Origin: Cyclobacteriaceae bacterium YHN15
Lineage (GTDB): Bacteria; Bacteroidota; Bacteroidia; Cytophagales; Cyclobacteriaceae
Direction of reading: 5' to 3'
NCBI GenBank assembly: GCA_003797895.1
Contig: RKQB01000002.1
Span: 1-64,000, forward strand
DNA length: 64,000 bases
Positions 9,042-18,231 of this stretch are shown here, piece after piece (position 1 is the first letter of the stretch; each line of letters opens with the position of its first letter). The position numbers and the translations under genes were made by a program. Under the pieces are notes generated by a model, which was not told where the DNA came from, searched no databases, and saw only the letters and a list, made by a program, of their open reading frames with translations.

Positions 9042-10289
9042 ATGAAAAAGAGCTTAACTATTATCTGGATATTCGGCTTCTTATTTTTTACCCCTTTGAC
9101 CTTATTGGCCCAAGATGAAATGGATTCCGGGGATGGAAGCGGAAATAAAGAGAAAAAAGAAAAGAAAGTCGATATTACTATTTTGCCTGTGATTGCTGCA
9201 AACCCAACCGTGGGTGTTTTATTTGGTGTATTGCCAGGGTTCAACTGGAATATGGGATCCGAGGAGAATACGAGAAATTCGACCGCATTGGCTGGTATCT
9301 ATTATACTACACTGAATCAGCTTTTTACTTCAGTTCGTGCCAATGCCTTTACCAAAGAGGATAGATTCAATCTGTTGACTGACATCCGCTTTAACCTCAA
9401 TGCGCAACCCACTTATGGCCTGGGGTCAGTATTGGATAAAAGCACCCTGGTTGGAGGAGGTGATATTCCTTCGGACAATCCCTATCCGCCCTTTCAGGAG
9501 CAGGAAATGATGTCTTTCAATAATTTTAGGTTTTATCAAACCGTGCAAAAAAGGCACAAACAGACCAATTTGTTTTATGGGATCGGGTATCATTTGGATA
9601 TTTTTTGGAACATTGATGACAAACAACTTGACCTAGATGCTGATCCACAGAGAATTACACACCATTACCGCTACCAAAACCTTAAAGGGCTTAGCGATGA
9701 AAAATATACTCAGTCAGGACTTTCTGCAAACGCCACTTTTGATAGCCGGGACAATGTAGTAAACCCCTATGAAGGGCAATTGGCCGCCATTTCATTAAGG
9801 GCTTTTCCTGAGTTTTTGGGTAGTACTACCAACGCATCTCAATTGTGGATGGAATACCGAACCTATGTCAACCTGGATAAGAACCGTGCTCGTAATGTAT
9901 TGGCTTTTTGGACTTATGGTTGGTTTGTTACCAGTGGCACTTCTCCCTATCTGGCTTTACCTGCTATTGGTTGGGATATGTTTGCCAGGTCAGGCAGGCC
10001 CTATACACAGGGTAGAATCAGGGGCGAAGACCTTGTCTATGCGGAAACCGAATGGCGTTTTCCTTTGCAAAGAGAGAAGGATAAATGGGGCGGAGTACTG
10101 TTTCTGAATACCTCTACCGCAAGCAGCAGAACTGAAAACATCAATGCTTTTAGTAATTTTGTCTTTGGATATGGCGGAGGTTTGAGGTTTATGATCAATG
10201 AAAAGAAAAGGGTAAACCTGGGTCTTGATTATGGTTTTGGCGCAAATGGTGCCCAAGGGTTGTTTGTTAACCTTAACGAATACTTTTAG
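9042..10289 (+). CDS. POTRA-less Omp85-like outer-membrane barrel
   Basis: A 415-residue protein: signal peptide ending LLAQ (about residue 23), an acidic/lysine-rich linker (GDGSGNKEKKEKK), then a barrel of about 16 strands. The Omp85 loop signature appears as QGRIRGEDLVYAETEWRFPL, and the protein ends NLNEYF with terminal Phe. It is closely related to the gene at 15973 and to the broken copy at 18232-19077. It sits between an alkylsulfatase and a DUF2490 barrel; it may help place a partner lipoprotein or protein in the outer membrane or let substrate through, but this is inference. Confidence 0.85.
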   Translation: MKKSLTIIWIFGFLFFTPLTLLAQDEMDSGDGSGNKEKKEKKVDITILPVIAANPTVGVLFGVLPGFNWNMGSEENTRNSTALAGIYYTTLNQLFTSVRANAFTKEDRFNLLTDIRFNLNAQPTYGLGSVLDKSTLVGGGDIPSDNPYPPFQEQEMMSFNNFRFYQTVQKRHKQTNLFYGIGYHLDIFWNIDDKQLDLDADPQRITHHYRYQNLKGLSDEKYTQSGLSANATFDSRDNVVNPYEGQLAAISLRAFPEFLGSTTNASQLWMEYRTYVNLDKNRARNVLAFWTYGWFVTSGTSPYLALPAIGWDMFARSGRPYTQGRIRGEDLVYAETEWRFPLQREKDKWGGVLFLNTSTASSRTENINAFSNFVFGYGGGLRFMINEKKRVNLGLDYGFGANGAQGLFVNLNEYF

Positions 10290-10460
10290 GAATTTGAATT
10301 GGTCATTAATTAAGGATTACAAATATGGGTTGATTAAGGTGGAAAAGGTGAAAAACAGATTGGGGTCTGAAAACATTGATTATTTTTGGGAGGCTTTGTT
10401 GGAGTAAATTGAGCAAGGATGCTAAAGCAAGTATTTACCTATAATATTCGATGTTCCATT

Positions 10461-11240
10461 ATGGAAACAGGACTTAAGATGTTTTTCCCTTTTTTTGTTC
10501 TGTTTTTTTTGAGTTTTCCTATACAAGCCCAATTTGCCAAACCCCAATATTGGTTTACCTATAACCACACAGGCCGCTTTGATGATAGATGGAGTTACGG
10601 ATTCGACATTAACTACCGAACTACTGGACTTATTCCCCTAAATTCCAGCCTGACAGCAGGAAGAGTGGGTTTGAATTACCATACCAGTACGGGTTTTAGG
10701 ATTACAGGAGGATATGCCTGGTTTGGGACTTTTGCCTCTGAAGCGGATCAGATATGGCTGCATGAGGACAGGGCCTATCAGCAAGTCCAATACAATCATA
10801 AAAAAGGACATATAAATGTGGTGCATCGATTAAGGATTGAGCAGCGCTGGAGGCAACAGTTCACAGATGAAAGTCTGGATGAAACTGTTTCAACCTTTAC
10901 TAACAGATATAGATACCTTATCCAATTTGACGGCCCCATTACCGAATACCCTGAAAGTAAGATTGGCTTCCGATGGCAGTTGGCCAATGAGTTTTTTATC
11001 CACAACAAGGAAGAAGTCGGCTATATGCTTTTTGACCAGAACAGGAGTTTGGCGGGAGTATTGATATCCCCTCCGGGCAATATGAGTGTGGCGGTTTTGT
11101 ATCAGCTCATCGTGCAACAACAGCCATTTTTGAGGGAAACTTTCCTGATCAATTCCTTCAGGATAACCCTTTTTCAAACTTTGGATTTCAGAAAGAAGAA
11201 AAAGACCATTAATGAGGAAGAAATACCTGTGGTGGATTGA
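10461..11240 (+). CDS. DUF2490 outer-membrane barrel protein
   Basis: About 259 residues from the ATG at 10461, which gives METGLKMFFPFFVLFFLSFPIQAQ as signal peptide; in-frame ATGs at 10419 and 10479 are alternatives. The mature protein begins QFAKPQYWFTYNHTGRFDDR and shows the repeated strand/turn pattern of DUF2490 (W-x-x-D-x-N-Y-R, LTAGRVGLNYH, RIEQRWRQQF). DUF2490 proteins are predicted small outer-membrane barrels of unknown role. A near-identical copy of its mature part is fused to a broken Omp85-like gene at 19078-19805; two more distant relatives lie at 34234 and 35062. Confidence 0.8.
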   Translation: METGLKMFFPFFVLFFLSFPIQAQFAKPQYWFTYNHTGRFDDRWSYGFDINYRTTGLIPLNSSLTAGRVGLNYHTSTGFRITGGYAWFGTFASEADQIWLHEDRAYQQVQYNHKKGHINVVHRLRIEQRWRQQFTDESLDETVSTFTNRYRYLIQFDGPITEYPESKIGFRWQLANEFFIHNKEEVGYMLFDQNRSLAGVLISPPGNMSVAVLYQLIVQQQPFLRETFLINSFRITLFQTLDFRKKKKTINEEEIPVVD

Positions 11241-11402
11241 AATTTGTGTTGCCTGAACTAGGTATTGCGCCGCAGGGGGAGGGATATATTTTTTAAATGG
11301 AAATGCATGAAAACTGTTTTAAGGAAGTTTTTTTATTATTTAAAATTCCGTATTTTCGATTGATTATCTAAATAAAAAGCCACAGAGAATTCTGCAATAA
11401 AA

Positions 11403-12560
11403 ATGGAGATAACTCTGCATTTCAATTCTTTAATTCATTTGGCTGCTGCCATCCTTGGGATTCTTTCAGGTTTTATTATTCTCTATTTTGGGATTAAGAC
11501 AAATCCTGCCAATCAGCCTTTGGCATTTGCTCAAATTTTTGCATCACTTGCTATTTTTGTCGATTTCATAGTGATATCGAAACTGATATTTTACTGGCCA
11601 TTTGTTTACCGCCTTGGTCATTTATTCATTCTGATATTTATTCCGATGCCTTTTTTGTATGTGTTGTTTTATACCAAGAAAAGGCTTTGGAGATGGTTTG
11701 ACTTGTTGCATGCCCTTCCTTTAGTAGTGTTTTTGGTTGATTATGGACACGTTTATCTCTTGAGCAATGCAGAAAAAATGACAATCCTACAAGAGGAAAT
11801 TTACAATCTGCCATTATTGGGAGAATTTCGACAAAGCAAATACATTGGCCCTGGATTTCATGAAGATTTCCGATCTTATCTCTTTAGCTTTTACTGGGTT
11901 GTACAATTTTTTATATTCATGGAGTGGGTGTTAATAAACAAAAATCCAGATCCCGGTGCCCGATTGTGGAGGAACTGGACTATATTTTTCATTGTTTGTC
12001 AGTTTTTCATGTTTGTTCCTTTTTACCTTAATCTATTGGGTTTTCAAATATCGGCAGCCGACCTCATTACTAAGTCCTTTGTTATCCTATGGATACTACT
12101 TTCCAGTGTTTCCCTTTTCTTTTATCCCAGTCTATTGTATGGATTTACCATTAAGCCGGAAAAGGAAATTCCAAAAGCGACAAAAACTATAGAGACTTCA
12201 GTAGAAGAAGGACAAAAATTGGAAGAAATCTTAAAATCCATTGAGCACCACATGGATGAAAGGAAACTTTTCTTGACTCAGGGGTACAGCATCAATGATT
12301 TTTCCAAAGACATTAACCTACCTGTCTATCAGATATCAAAGTGCCTTAATATCTTTCGGGGCATGGGGTTTGTGGATTATAATAACCAAAAACGTATCAT
12401 GCATTGTGTATCCAAATTCGGAAAAAGAGAATGGCAAATTTACACCTTTGAGGCTATGGCATCAGAATGCGGATTCAGTAACAGAAATACCTTCACAAGA
12501 GCATTCAAAAAATTCCAAGGCTGTTATCCTTCTGAATACAAGAAAAACCTTAATTTTTAG
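11403..12560 (+). CDS. Membrane-bound AraC-family regulator (copy 2)
   Basis: A 385-residue paralogue of the other three regulators, with seven N-terminal membrane segments and a C-terminal AraC DNA-binding domain (GYSINDFSKDINLPVYQISK; then ECGFSNRNTFTRAFKKFQG, residues about 290-380). It shares the start pattern MEI-x-L-x-F and the IGPGFHEDFRSYLFSFYWV segment with copies 3 and 4. It lies directly upstream of gene debris and then of the paired membrane proteins at 13243 and 14573, so its present target set may have been rebuilt by deletion. Confidence 0.85.
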   Translation: MEITLHFNSLIHLAAAILGILSGFIILYFGIKTNPANQPLAFAQIFASLAIFVDFIVISKLIFYWPFVYRLGHLFILIFIPMPFLYVLFYTKKRLWRWFDLLHALPLVVFLVDYGHVYLLSNAEKMTILQEEIYNLPLLGEFRQSKYIGPGFHEDFRSYLFSFYWVVQFFIFMEWVLINKNPDPGARLWRNWTIFFIVCQFFMFVPFYLNLLGFQISAADLITKSFVILWILLSSVSLFFYPSLLYGFTIKPEKEIPKATKTIETSVEEGQKLEEILKSIEHHMDERKLFLTQGYSINDFSKDINLPVYQISKCLNIFRGMGFVDYNNQKRIMHCVSKFGKREWQIYTFEAMASECGFSNRNTFTRAFKKFQGCYPSEYKKNLNF

Positions 12561-12796
12561 CGGCTAAACCCCAAAAATCATTATTTATTTTTTTAGATGT
12601 GTCATTAGTTTGATGGCGGAACTAAAAAAGACCAAATTTCATAAATTGCTTTATTTGCCCCAAATCGAGCAAAGGATTTTTTATTGGGTAAAAGTATATT
12701 TTTAATATTGAAATGATTTCATTAGAAATCAATCAGGAAGTGTGAACCTTAATCTGTTTCCTTTTATTAATGCCTCAAATCTTAAACGTTTTATAT

Positions 12797-12940
12797 ATGG
12801 AAAGATTGTTCAAATGTCTAACTGAAATCGGAATGCCTCTAGATGGTTATACACAATCGGGCATTTCTCTCAATACTTCTTTTGATAGCCGTGACAATGT
12901 GGCCAATCCTTATGATGGCCGATACGCACTTATGCATTAG
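12797..12940 (+). pseudogene. Internal fragment of an Omp85-like barrel gene
   Basis: A 48-codon frame whose residues 13-42, beginning MPLDGYTQSGISLNTSFDSR, match the intact barrel gene at 15973 almost residue for residue (positions about 16608-16700) and then stop. The first 12 codons (MERLFKCLTEIG) are unrelated. Only about 90 bases of the barrel gene survive, so no barrel can form. Its stop TAG overlaps the start of the next remnant. Confidence 0.7.
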
Positions 12941-13122
12941 AAGCAATAACCCTGATCATCAATGCTGATATTGTCACCATGGATCCCAATAAGCCCAATG
13001 CTTCTGCTTTGGCCTTTTCGGACAGGAATCCTTTGAAGGTCCCTCAGGATGAAATCAGGAAAATTAAAGTCGTGACGACTTTCCGCGGTGGGTTGATTGC
13101 TTTTACTGAAATCCCTGAGTAA
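12937..13122 (+). pseudogene. Internally deleted amidohydrolase (YtcJ-like) remnant
   Basis: An open frame of about 61 codons that reads ITLIINADIVTMDPNKPNAS, typical of the first strand of YtcJ-like amidohydrolases, and then passes directly into RNPLKVPQDEIRKIKVVTTF and RGGLIAF, typical of the last residues of the same family, ending in TAA. The whole metal-binding barrel between them is missing. I read this as a gene reduced to its two ends by one large in-frame deletion. The family match is from memory of its end motifs. Confidence 0.6.
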
Positions 13123-13242
13123 GATCATGATGATCTGCCAGTAAAATAGAATCTGATTCTTACGGGTACTCAGATTCCTTTATTTTAGTCGAAAACTAGT
13201 GATTTTAAAAATACATTCTTCAATCTTCTAACTTTATTGAAT

Positions 13243-14466
13243 ATGAATTTATTATTTATCAAGAAAGAATCATGGATAATGTTCCTTGGTTTATTTATCG
13301 CTTTTTTTGCACAATACTCCCAGACCTCTGCTAACTCATTACCTGGTGATCATGGGAAATGGATTGGGACTTTAGAAGGGTCTATGGTAGATGAACAGGG
13401 AAGTGGACTTGTGTATGAATTTAACTTTAGTGAAGACGGAACCGTTGATCTCACTAAACATATGACAGTGAGAACTGTAAAACAGTCATTTTCATGGCAA
13501 ATGGTAGGGAATGATATTCAACTTTCAGGTGACAGTAATGGACCGATAGGAGAATTGGCAGACAGGACGATTTCTTACATTGATGACTCCAAATTTGAAT
13601 TCAAACATGTAGATGGGCTGACCAATGTGGAAATTAGAAAGAGTAAGCCATTTTGGTCATGGATGCACCTTCTTTTTCTATTGGTTGTCTTGATGGTCGG
13701 AAATGAACTTTCAAGGTATTTCAAAATTGCTCCTTACATCCTGTATTTTATTTTACCTATCGTCCTTATACCTCATTGGTTAAATGCCGGTTTTGATGGC
13801 TGGTTCCGTTGGATCAAATTGTATTCCGCAGTAGCTGGAGGGGTATTCTTTACCATATTCAGGTTTAATGGCATAGACACCAAAACCTGGGCAAAGTTTG
13901 TGGTTATGTTAATTTTGGGCATCAATATCGCTGAAGCTGTACTTCAAGACTTTACCCAGCCTAATACCGCTAACTTAATCAATGCAATTGCAGGTGTATT
14001 GTGTATTTTGACCATGTCAAGATGGATGGGCATTAAGAGAGATGAACAAAAGCCACATGATATGTTATGGCCTGGAATGACGACTTTATGGATTTTAGCC
14101 TACGACATCTGGAATGTAGTTTTTGTTTATATCAACTTCCCCAATACCGTTGCATTTACCTTCATTGTGCTTTTGGCACCCACTATTGCTGCTATTTGGA
14201 TCAAAAAAGGCACTTACCTGCAAGCTAGAGCTTATACTCTTGCCATTTATATGATGTACTTATTCAGCTTTAAAAGTTTTGCAGACAACAACTTAGGGAT
14301 GACATTTGTGGTTCCTCTACCCAGATCGGAAAGCTTGGTAATGGCAGCTGCCATTTTCAGTCTATTGTTTAATGTTTTCTACTTTGTGATGCATTACAGG
14401 TGGAGATTTACCGGGAAAGCTCCCCAGAACATGGAAGTTGGTCAAAATGAAAGTGTTTTGACATAG
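13243..14466 (+). CDS. Exported-domain plus multi-pass membrane protein, copy A (DUF5692-like?)
   Basis: About 407 residues from the ATG at 13243 (a TTG six bases upstream is also in frame). Layout: signal peptide (to about SANS), a small exported beta domain (about 35-130, KWIGTLEGSMVDEQG...), then eight or nine membrane segments. Conserved blocks shared with the neighbour at 14573 include WAKFVV, NIAEAV, WPGMTTLWILAYDIWN and LQARAYTLAIYMMY. The membrane part may belong to DUF5692; I am unsure. The TAG stop at 14464 is followed by 22 in-frame codons that still match the C-terminus of the neighbour, so this copy is probably truncated by point mutation. The function is unknown. Confidence 0.65.
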   Translation: MNLLFIKKESWIMFLGLFIAFFAQYSQTSANSLPGDHGKWIGTLEGSMVDEQGSGLVYEFNFSEDGTVDLTKHMTVRTVKQSFSWQMVGNDIQLSGDSNGPIGELADRTISYIDDSKFEFKHVDGLTNVEIRKSKPFWSWMHLLFLLVVLMVGNELSRYFKIAPYILYFILPIVLIPHWLNAGFDGWFRWIKLYSAVAGGVFFTIFRFNGIDTKTWAKFVVMLILGINIAEAVLQDFTQPNTANLINAIAGVLCILTMSRWMGIKRDEQKPHDMLWPGMTTLWILAYDIWNVVFVYINFPNTVAFTFIVLLAPTIAAIWIKKGTYLQARAYTLAIYMMYLFSFKSFADNNLGMTFVVPLPRSESLVMAAAIFSLLFNVFYFVMHYRWRFTGKAPQNMEVGQNESVLT

Positions 14467-14572
14467 GCAGAACAGGAAGCTATTGTGGCAACCAACAAAA
14501 CCTTTCCACATTTCATCAAATTTGCCTGATTTTGAATTCGGAATCTTTTAACAACTAAAACTCACAACCTAC

Positions 14573-15847
14573 ATGAAAAAGCGTTACAATTATGGTTGGA
14601 TCACATCATTGATGAAGCCATTGTTACTCGTCCTCTTATTTGGAGGGATTTTATCAACTTCATTTGCTCAGGAACGGGAATATCTTGAAGGGTTTTATGC
14701 AGTCACTAGAAGTGACAATCAGATTTTTATCTTTAATTTCAATAAGGACGGAACCGTCATAGTCACGGAAAAAAATTCTGAAGACAAGGATCATAAAGAA
14801 TTAAAGAAGTATGAATTAATTGGCAACACACTGACTTTGCATCCAATATGGGATCCGGGAAGAATTGATTATTTCTATGATGTGAGCATCACCAAAGGGG
14901 CAGATGGGCTATTCAAATTTTCCAAAGCCGGCCTTGATTATGAAATCCAGAAACATTCGATTTGGCCGGCAATCATGCATACCCTCTTTGTGCTCATAGC
15001 ATTATTGATTTTTAATCATCTCTGCAGGTGGTCAAAATGGTTTGTTTGGGCAACATGTGTTCTTCTACCCTTGTACCTGACTATCTATGTTTGGCCCATC
15101 ACTACTGTTGGAACTGCGGTGGATACCTGGTTCCATGTGGCAAAAGTCTGGTCGGCGCTAGCAGGTTCCGTCTTTTTTACTTTGGTCAGGTTCACAAAGT
15201 TGAACAATTATAAGTGGGCAAAGTTTGTTGTCGCCGCTATTTTGGTTATCAACATTGCAGAAGCAGTTATCAGAGATTTTGAGCTGGGAACCGGTTTTGG
15301 AGGCATTTACCATTTTTTGAATGGGACCGCAGGGATTCTTTCCATCATTACCTTATCAGGTTGGTTGACCATCAAAGCAGATGATTCCAGGTTTAAAGAT
15401 ATGGTATGGCCTGATATGACCTTGCTTTGGATCATTGCTTATGACGTTTGGAACTGGAGTTATATCTGTAATTGTATCCCCGAGCATGCAGTGATGGGAT
15501 TGATCGTACTATTAGGTTGTACCATTCCTGCTTTTTACAAAGTGGGCACTTGGCTTCAGGCAAGGGCTTATACCTTATCTGCATACATGATGTACATCAT
15601 GAGCGGTTCCAGATGGATCAGCCATCCATTGAACAATGTATTAATTCCTGACAATCCTACATTTATCATCATTTTGGCCATGCTCAGCCTTGGACTGAAT
15701 AGCTATAATGCTTATGTACATTTTGGTATGATGATCAGAAGAAAAGCTTGGGGATTTGGGCAACCTGTTTTGACCCCAGAGGAACAGGCCGCTATCACTG
15801 CAACAAATAAAAGCTTCCCTCATTTCCTCAAATTAACTTATGGTTAA
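14573..15847 (+). CDS. Exported-domain plus multi-pass membrane protein, copy B (DUF5692-like?)
   Basis: A 424-residue paralogue of the preceding gene: signal peptide ending TSFAQ (about residue 32), a small exported beta domain with an FNFNKDGTVIVTEKNSEDKD stretch, then eight or nine membrane segments from about residue 135. The same WPDMTLLWIIAYDVWN and LQARAYTLSAYMMY blocks are present. It keeps the full C-terminus LTPEEQAAITATNKSFPHF that copy A has lost behind a stop codon. The exported domain resembles small lipocalin-like folds in length and pattern, but I cannot confirm that. The two genes lie between regulator 2 and an Omp85-like barrel, so they may act in the same set. Confidence 0.7.
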   Translation: MKKRYNYGWITSLMKPLLLVLLFGGILSTSFAQEREYLEGFYAVTRSDNQIFIFNFNKDGTVIVTEKNSEDKDHKELKKYELIGNTLTLHPIWDPGRIDYFYDVSITKGADGLFKFSKAGLDYEIQKHSIWPAIMHTLFVLIALLIFNHLCRWSKWFVWATCVLLPLYLTIYVWPITTVGTAVDTWFHVAKVWSALAGSVFFTLVRFTKLNNYKWAKFVVAAILVINIAEAVIRDFELGTGFGGIYHFLNGTAGILSIITLSGWLTIKADDSRFKDMVWPDMTLLWIIAYDVWNWSYICNCIPEHAVMGLIVLLGCTIPAFYKVGTWLQARAYTLSAYMMYIMSGSRWISHPLNNVLIPDNPTFIIILAMLSLGLNSYNAYVHFGMMIRRKAWGFGQPVLTPEEQAAITATNKSFPHFLKLTYG

Positions 15848-15876
15848 GGGAAAGCCCTTTCCAACTCTTTCATTAT

Positions 15877-15915
15877 AGAATAAATGGCTACCGGATTATG
15901 GGTAGCCATTATTCT
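15877..15915 (+). terminator. Hairpin terminator after membrane-protein pair
   Basis: AATGGCTACC pairs with GGTAGCCATT across GGATTATG, and the pairing extends into A+T bases on both sides (15877-15892 with 15901-15915). It lies 30 bases after the stop at 15847. Confidence 0.6.
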
Positions 15916-15972
15916 AAATTACAATGGAATAAAAATAGGGCATTATTTATACACTTTTAAACAACCTTAATT

Positions 15973-17208
15973 ATGATTAGCCAAAGAAAGTTATTGATCA
16001 TTCTGTTCCTTTTTGGTTTTGGGAAATTTTCTTACGGCCAGGACATGGATTCTATTCCTGAAGGAAAAAAAGAGAAAAAAGTAACCATTATCCCCATGCC
16101 GGTCATAGCGGCCAACCCTACCACCGGGTTGGTTTATGGAGTTGCTCCCGGGTTTAATTGGTTCAATGGCAATCCCGAAACTACCAGTATGACGAGTGTA
16201 TTGGGTACATTTCTATATACCCAAAAAAATCAGTTGTTTCTCCAGGTTAGGGGCAATATGTTTTTGGAAGGTGACCGTTGGTTGATGATGACTGATCTGA
16301 GGTATAACCTCAACAGTCAGCCTACCTATGGACTGAGTACCGATGCTACTTATATGTACCATACTATAGTGGGTGACAACGGGGAAGTATCAGATGACCT
16401 GGTCAAAGGTCCACCGGAAAACGAAATGATGGGTTTTGACCATTTCAGGTTTTACCAGACAGCGTTGAGGAGGCATAAAGATACCAGGTTCTTCTATGGG
16501 GTAGGGTATCACTTGGACATCATGTCCAATATCGACGACAAGCAATTGGACCTGGATGCAGATCCTCCCAGACTCACCTACCATTACCAATACCAACAAT
16601 CAAAGGGAATGCCTTTGGACGGCTATACCCAATCGGGTGTTTCTTTGAATGCCTCTTTGGATAGCCGGGACAATGTGGCCAATCCATATGATGGTAGATT
16701 GGTTTTTGCCTCTTTGAGACTCAATCCCGAGTTTTTGGGAAGTACAGAAGGAGCAAGCCAACTTTGGCTGGAATACCGGGATTATTTCAACCTGAACCCT
16801 GAAAGACCCAGAAATTTGATTGCAGTCTGGGCTTATGGGTGGTTTGTGACTGGAGGCAAGGTGCCTTATATGTTTTTGCCTGCGACAGGTTGGGACATGT
16901 TTGGTAGATCGGGAAGACCATATACCATGGGAAGGTTTAGGGGAGAAGACCTTACCTATACAGAAGCTGAATGGCGGTTTCCTTTGCAAAAGACAAAGGA
17001 CAGATTGGGAGGTGTGGTCTTTGTCAATGCCACTTCTGCCAGTAGCCGAACAGACAATGTGAAACTTTTCAGCCACTTCCAGGCAGGTTATGGCGCCGGT
17101 CTGAGGTATATGATCAGTCCAAAAAACAGGGTCAATATCGGATTGGATTACGGAAGGGGAATCCACGGAGCATCCGCTATTTTCCTCAATTTGAACGAGA
17201 TGTTTTAG
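15973..17208 (+). CDS. POTRA-less Omp85-like outer-membrane barrel
   Basis: A 411-residue protein with signal peptide (to about FSYGQ, residue 22), a short charged linker (PEGKKEKKV) and a barrel. Omp85 loop motif: MGRFRGEDLTYTEAEWRFPL; terminal residues NLNEMF. It is the best match for the fragment at 12797-12940 and a sister of the gene at 9042. It follows the paired membrane proteins and precedes an exported alpha/beta hydrolase by 38 bases, so barrel and hydrolase are probably one transcript. What passes through or is assembled by it is unknown. Confidence 0.85.
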   Translation: MISQRKLLIILFLFGFGKFSYGQDMDSIPEGKKEKKVTIIPMPVIAANPTTGLVYGVAPGFNWFNGNPETTSMTSVLGTFLYTQKNQLFLQVRGNMFLEGDRWLMMTDLRYNLNSQPTYGLSTDATYMYHTIVGDNGEVSDDLVKGPPENEMMGFDHFRFYQTALRRHKDTRFFYGVGYHLDIMSNIDDKQLDLDADPPRLTYHYQYQQSKGMPLDGYTQSGVSLNASLDSRDNVANPYDGRLVFASLRLNPEFLGSTEGASQLWLEYRDYFNLNPERPRNLIAVWAYGWFVTGGKVPYMFLPATGWDMFGRSGRPYTMGRFRGEDLTYTEAEWRFPLQKTKDRLGGVVFVNATSASSRTDNVKLFSHFQAGYGAGLRYMISPKNRVNIGLDYGRGIHGASAIFLNLNEMF

Positions 17209-17246
17209 AATTTAAAGTAAAATTTTTACTTAAAACATAAACTATT

Positions 17247-18203
17247 ATGAAAGTATACAGCATAAAGATTTGCGTTTTCCTTATGGTTTCATTTTTGAGC
17301 ATGTCAGTATCATTTGCGCAGGATCATTTGTTGCAAAAAGGAATGACGAGCCATTTCATTGAAACCAACGGAATTAAAATGCATTATGTCAAAGCTGGCG
17401 AAGGCCCTAAGTTAGTTGTGATGGCCCATGGGTTTCCGGAGTTTTGGTATGGCAATTTTAATATTCTGGAATCCTTTATCGGGAGCAAGGAATATACTGC
17501 TGTCGCTCCTGATATGCGGGGGTATAACCTGACAGAAAAACCTGAGGGGGTAAAAGCCTACCAAATAAAAAATATGGTGGATGACCTGGAAGGATTGGTA
17601 AAAGGTCTCGGTCATAAAAAATTCTCCCTTATTGGACATGACTGGGGTGGGATTGTCTCTTGGGTGCTGGCAATAGTACATCCTGAACTTTTGGAAAAAT
17701 TCATTATAATCAATTCTCCCCATCCGGCGATCTTTGCTAGAGAAATGAGGGAAAATCCGGCGCAGCAGGCGGGGAATAGTTACACACAGATGTTCAGGGC
17801 AGAAGGTTCTGAAACAAAACTCACAGCCAATGATTTTGAAATCCTGGTCACCATGATGATGTCGGATGGGTTAAAATCCGGGGTATTTACCGAAAAGGAC
17901 AAAAAAATATACAGAGAGGCTTGGTCTCGCCCCGGTGCTTTGACCGGAGGGCTTAATTGGTATAGGGCCAGCGCCCAATATGGGTATGGGTATGATATAA
18001 AGGATTTTTCGGTCCATGTCCCGACACTTGTTATTTGGGGCATGGACGATGAATTTATTCTCAGTTCCAACCTAAATGGTTTGGATGTATTCGTTCCTGA
18101 CCTGACTATCAAAGAGGTGGAAGGAGCCTCTCATTGGATCATTCACGAAAAGCCCGAATTGGTCAATAGGTATATTAAAGAGTTTCTTTCAAGCAAGCAA
18201 TAA
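17247..18203 (+). CDS. Exported alpha/beta hydrolase, epoxide hydrolase/dehalogenase type
   Basis: A 318-residue enzyme with a signal peptide (cut after about SFAQ, residue 25). Oxyanion motif HGFPEFWY (61-68), nucleophile elbow GHDWGG with Asp132 as nucleophile, acid Asp267/268 in WGMDDEF and base His296 in GASHWIIHEKP. An Asp nucleophile followed by Trp points to the epoxide hydrolase/haloalkane or haloacetate dehalogenase branch rather than to serine esterases. Unlike most of that branch it is exported, so it acts in the periplasm or outside. It lies right after an Omp85-like barrel, matching the enzyme-plus-barrel pattern of the block. The substrate is unknown. Confidence 0.85.
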   Translation: MKVYSIKICVFLMVSFLSMSVSFAQDHLLQKGMTSHFIETNGIKMHYVKAGEGPKLVVMAHGFPEFWYGNFNILESFIGSKEYTAVAPDMRGYNLTEKPEGVKAYQIKNMVDDLEGLVKGLGHKKFSLIGHDWGGIVSWVLAIVHPELLEKFIIINSPHPAIFAREMRENPAQQAGNSYTQMFRAEGSETKLTANDFEILVTMMMSDGLKSGVFTEKDKKIYREAWSRPGALTGGLNWYRASAQYGYGYDIKDFSVHVPTLVIWGMDDEFILSSNLNGLDVFVPDLTIKEVEGASHWIIHEKPELVNRYIKEFLSSKQ

Positions 18204-18231
18204 AAATTGGAACTAACCCAATTAATTTTAG

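Noticed and set aside
14464..14466. Possible programmed readthrough or selenocysteine at the internal stop
   Set aside because: The codon is TAG, not TGA, and there is no visible stem-loop of the needed kind. A point mutation is simpler.
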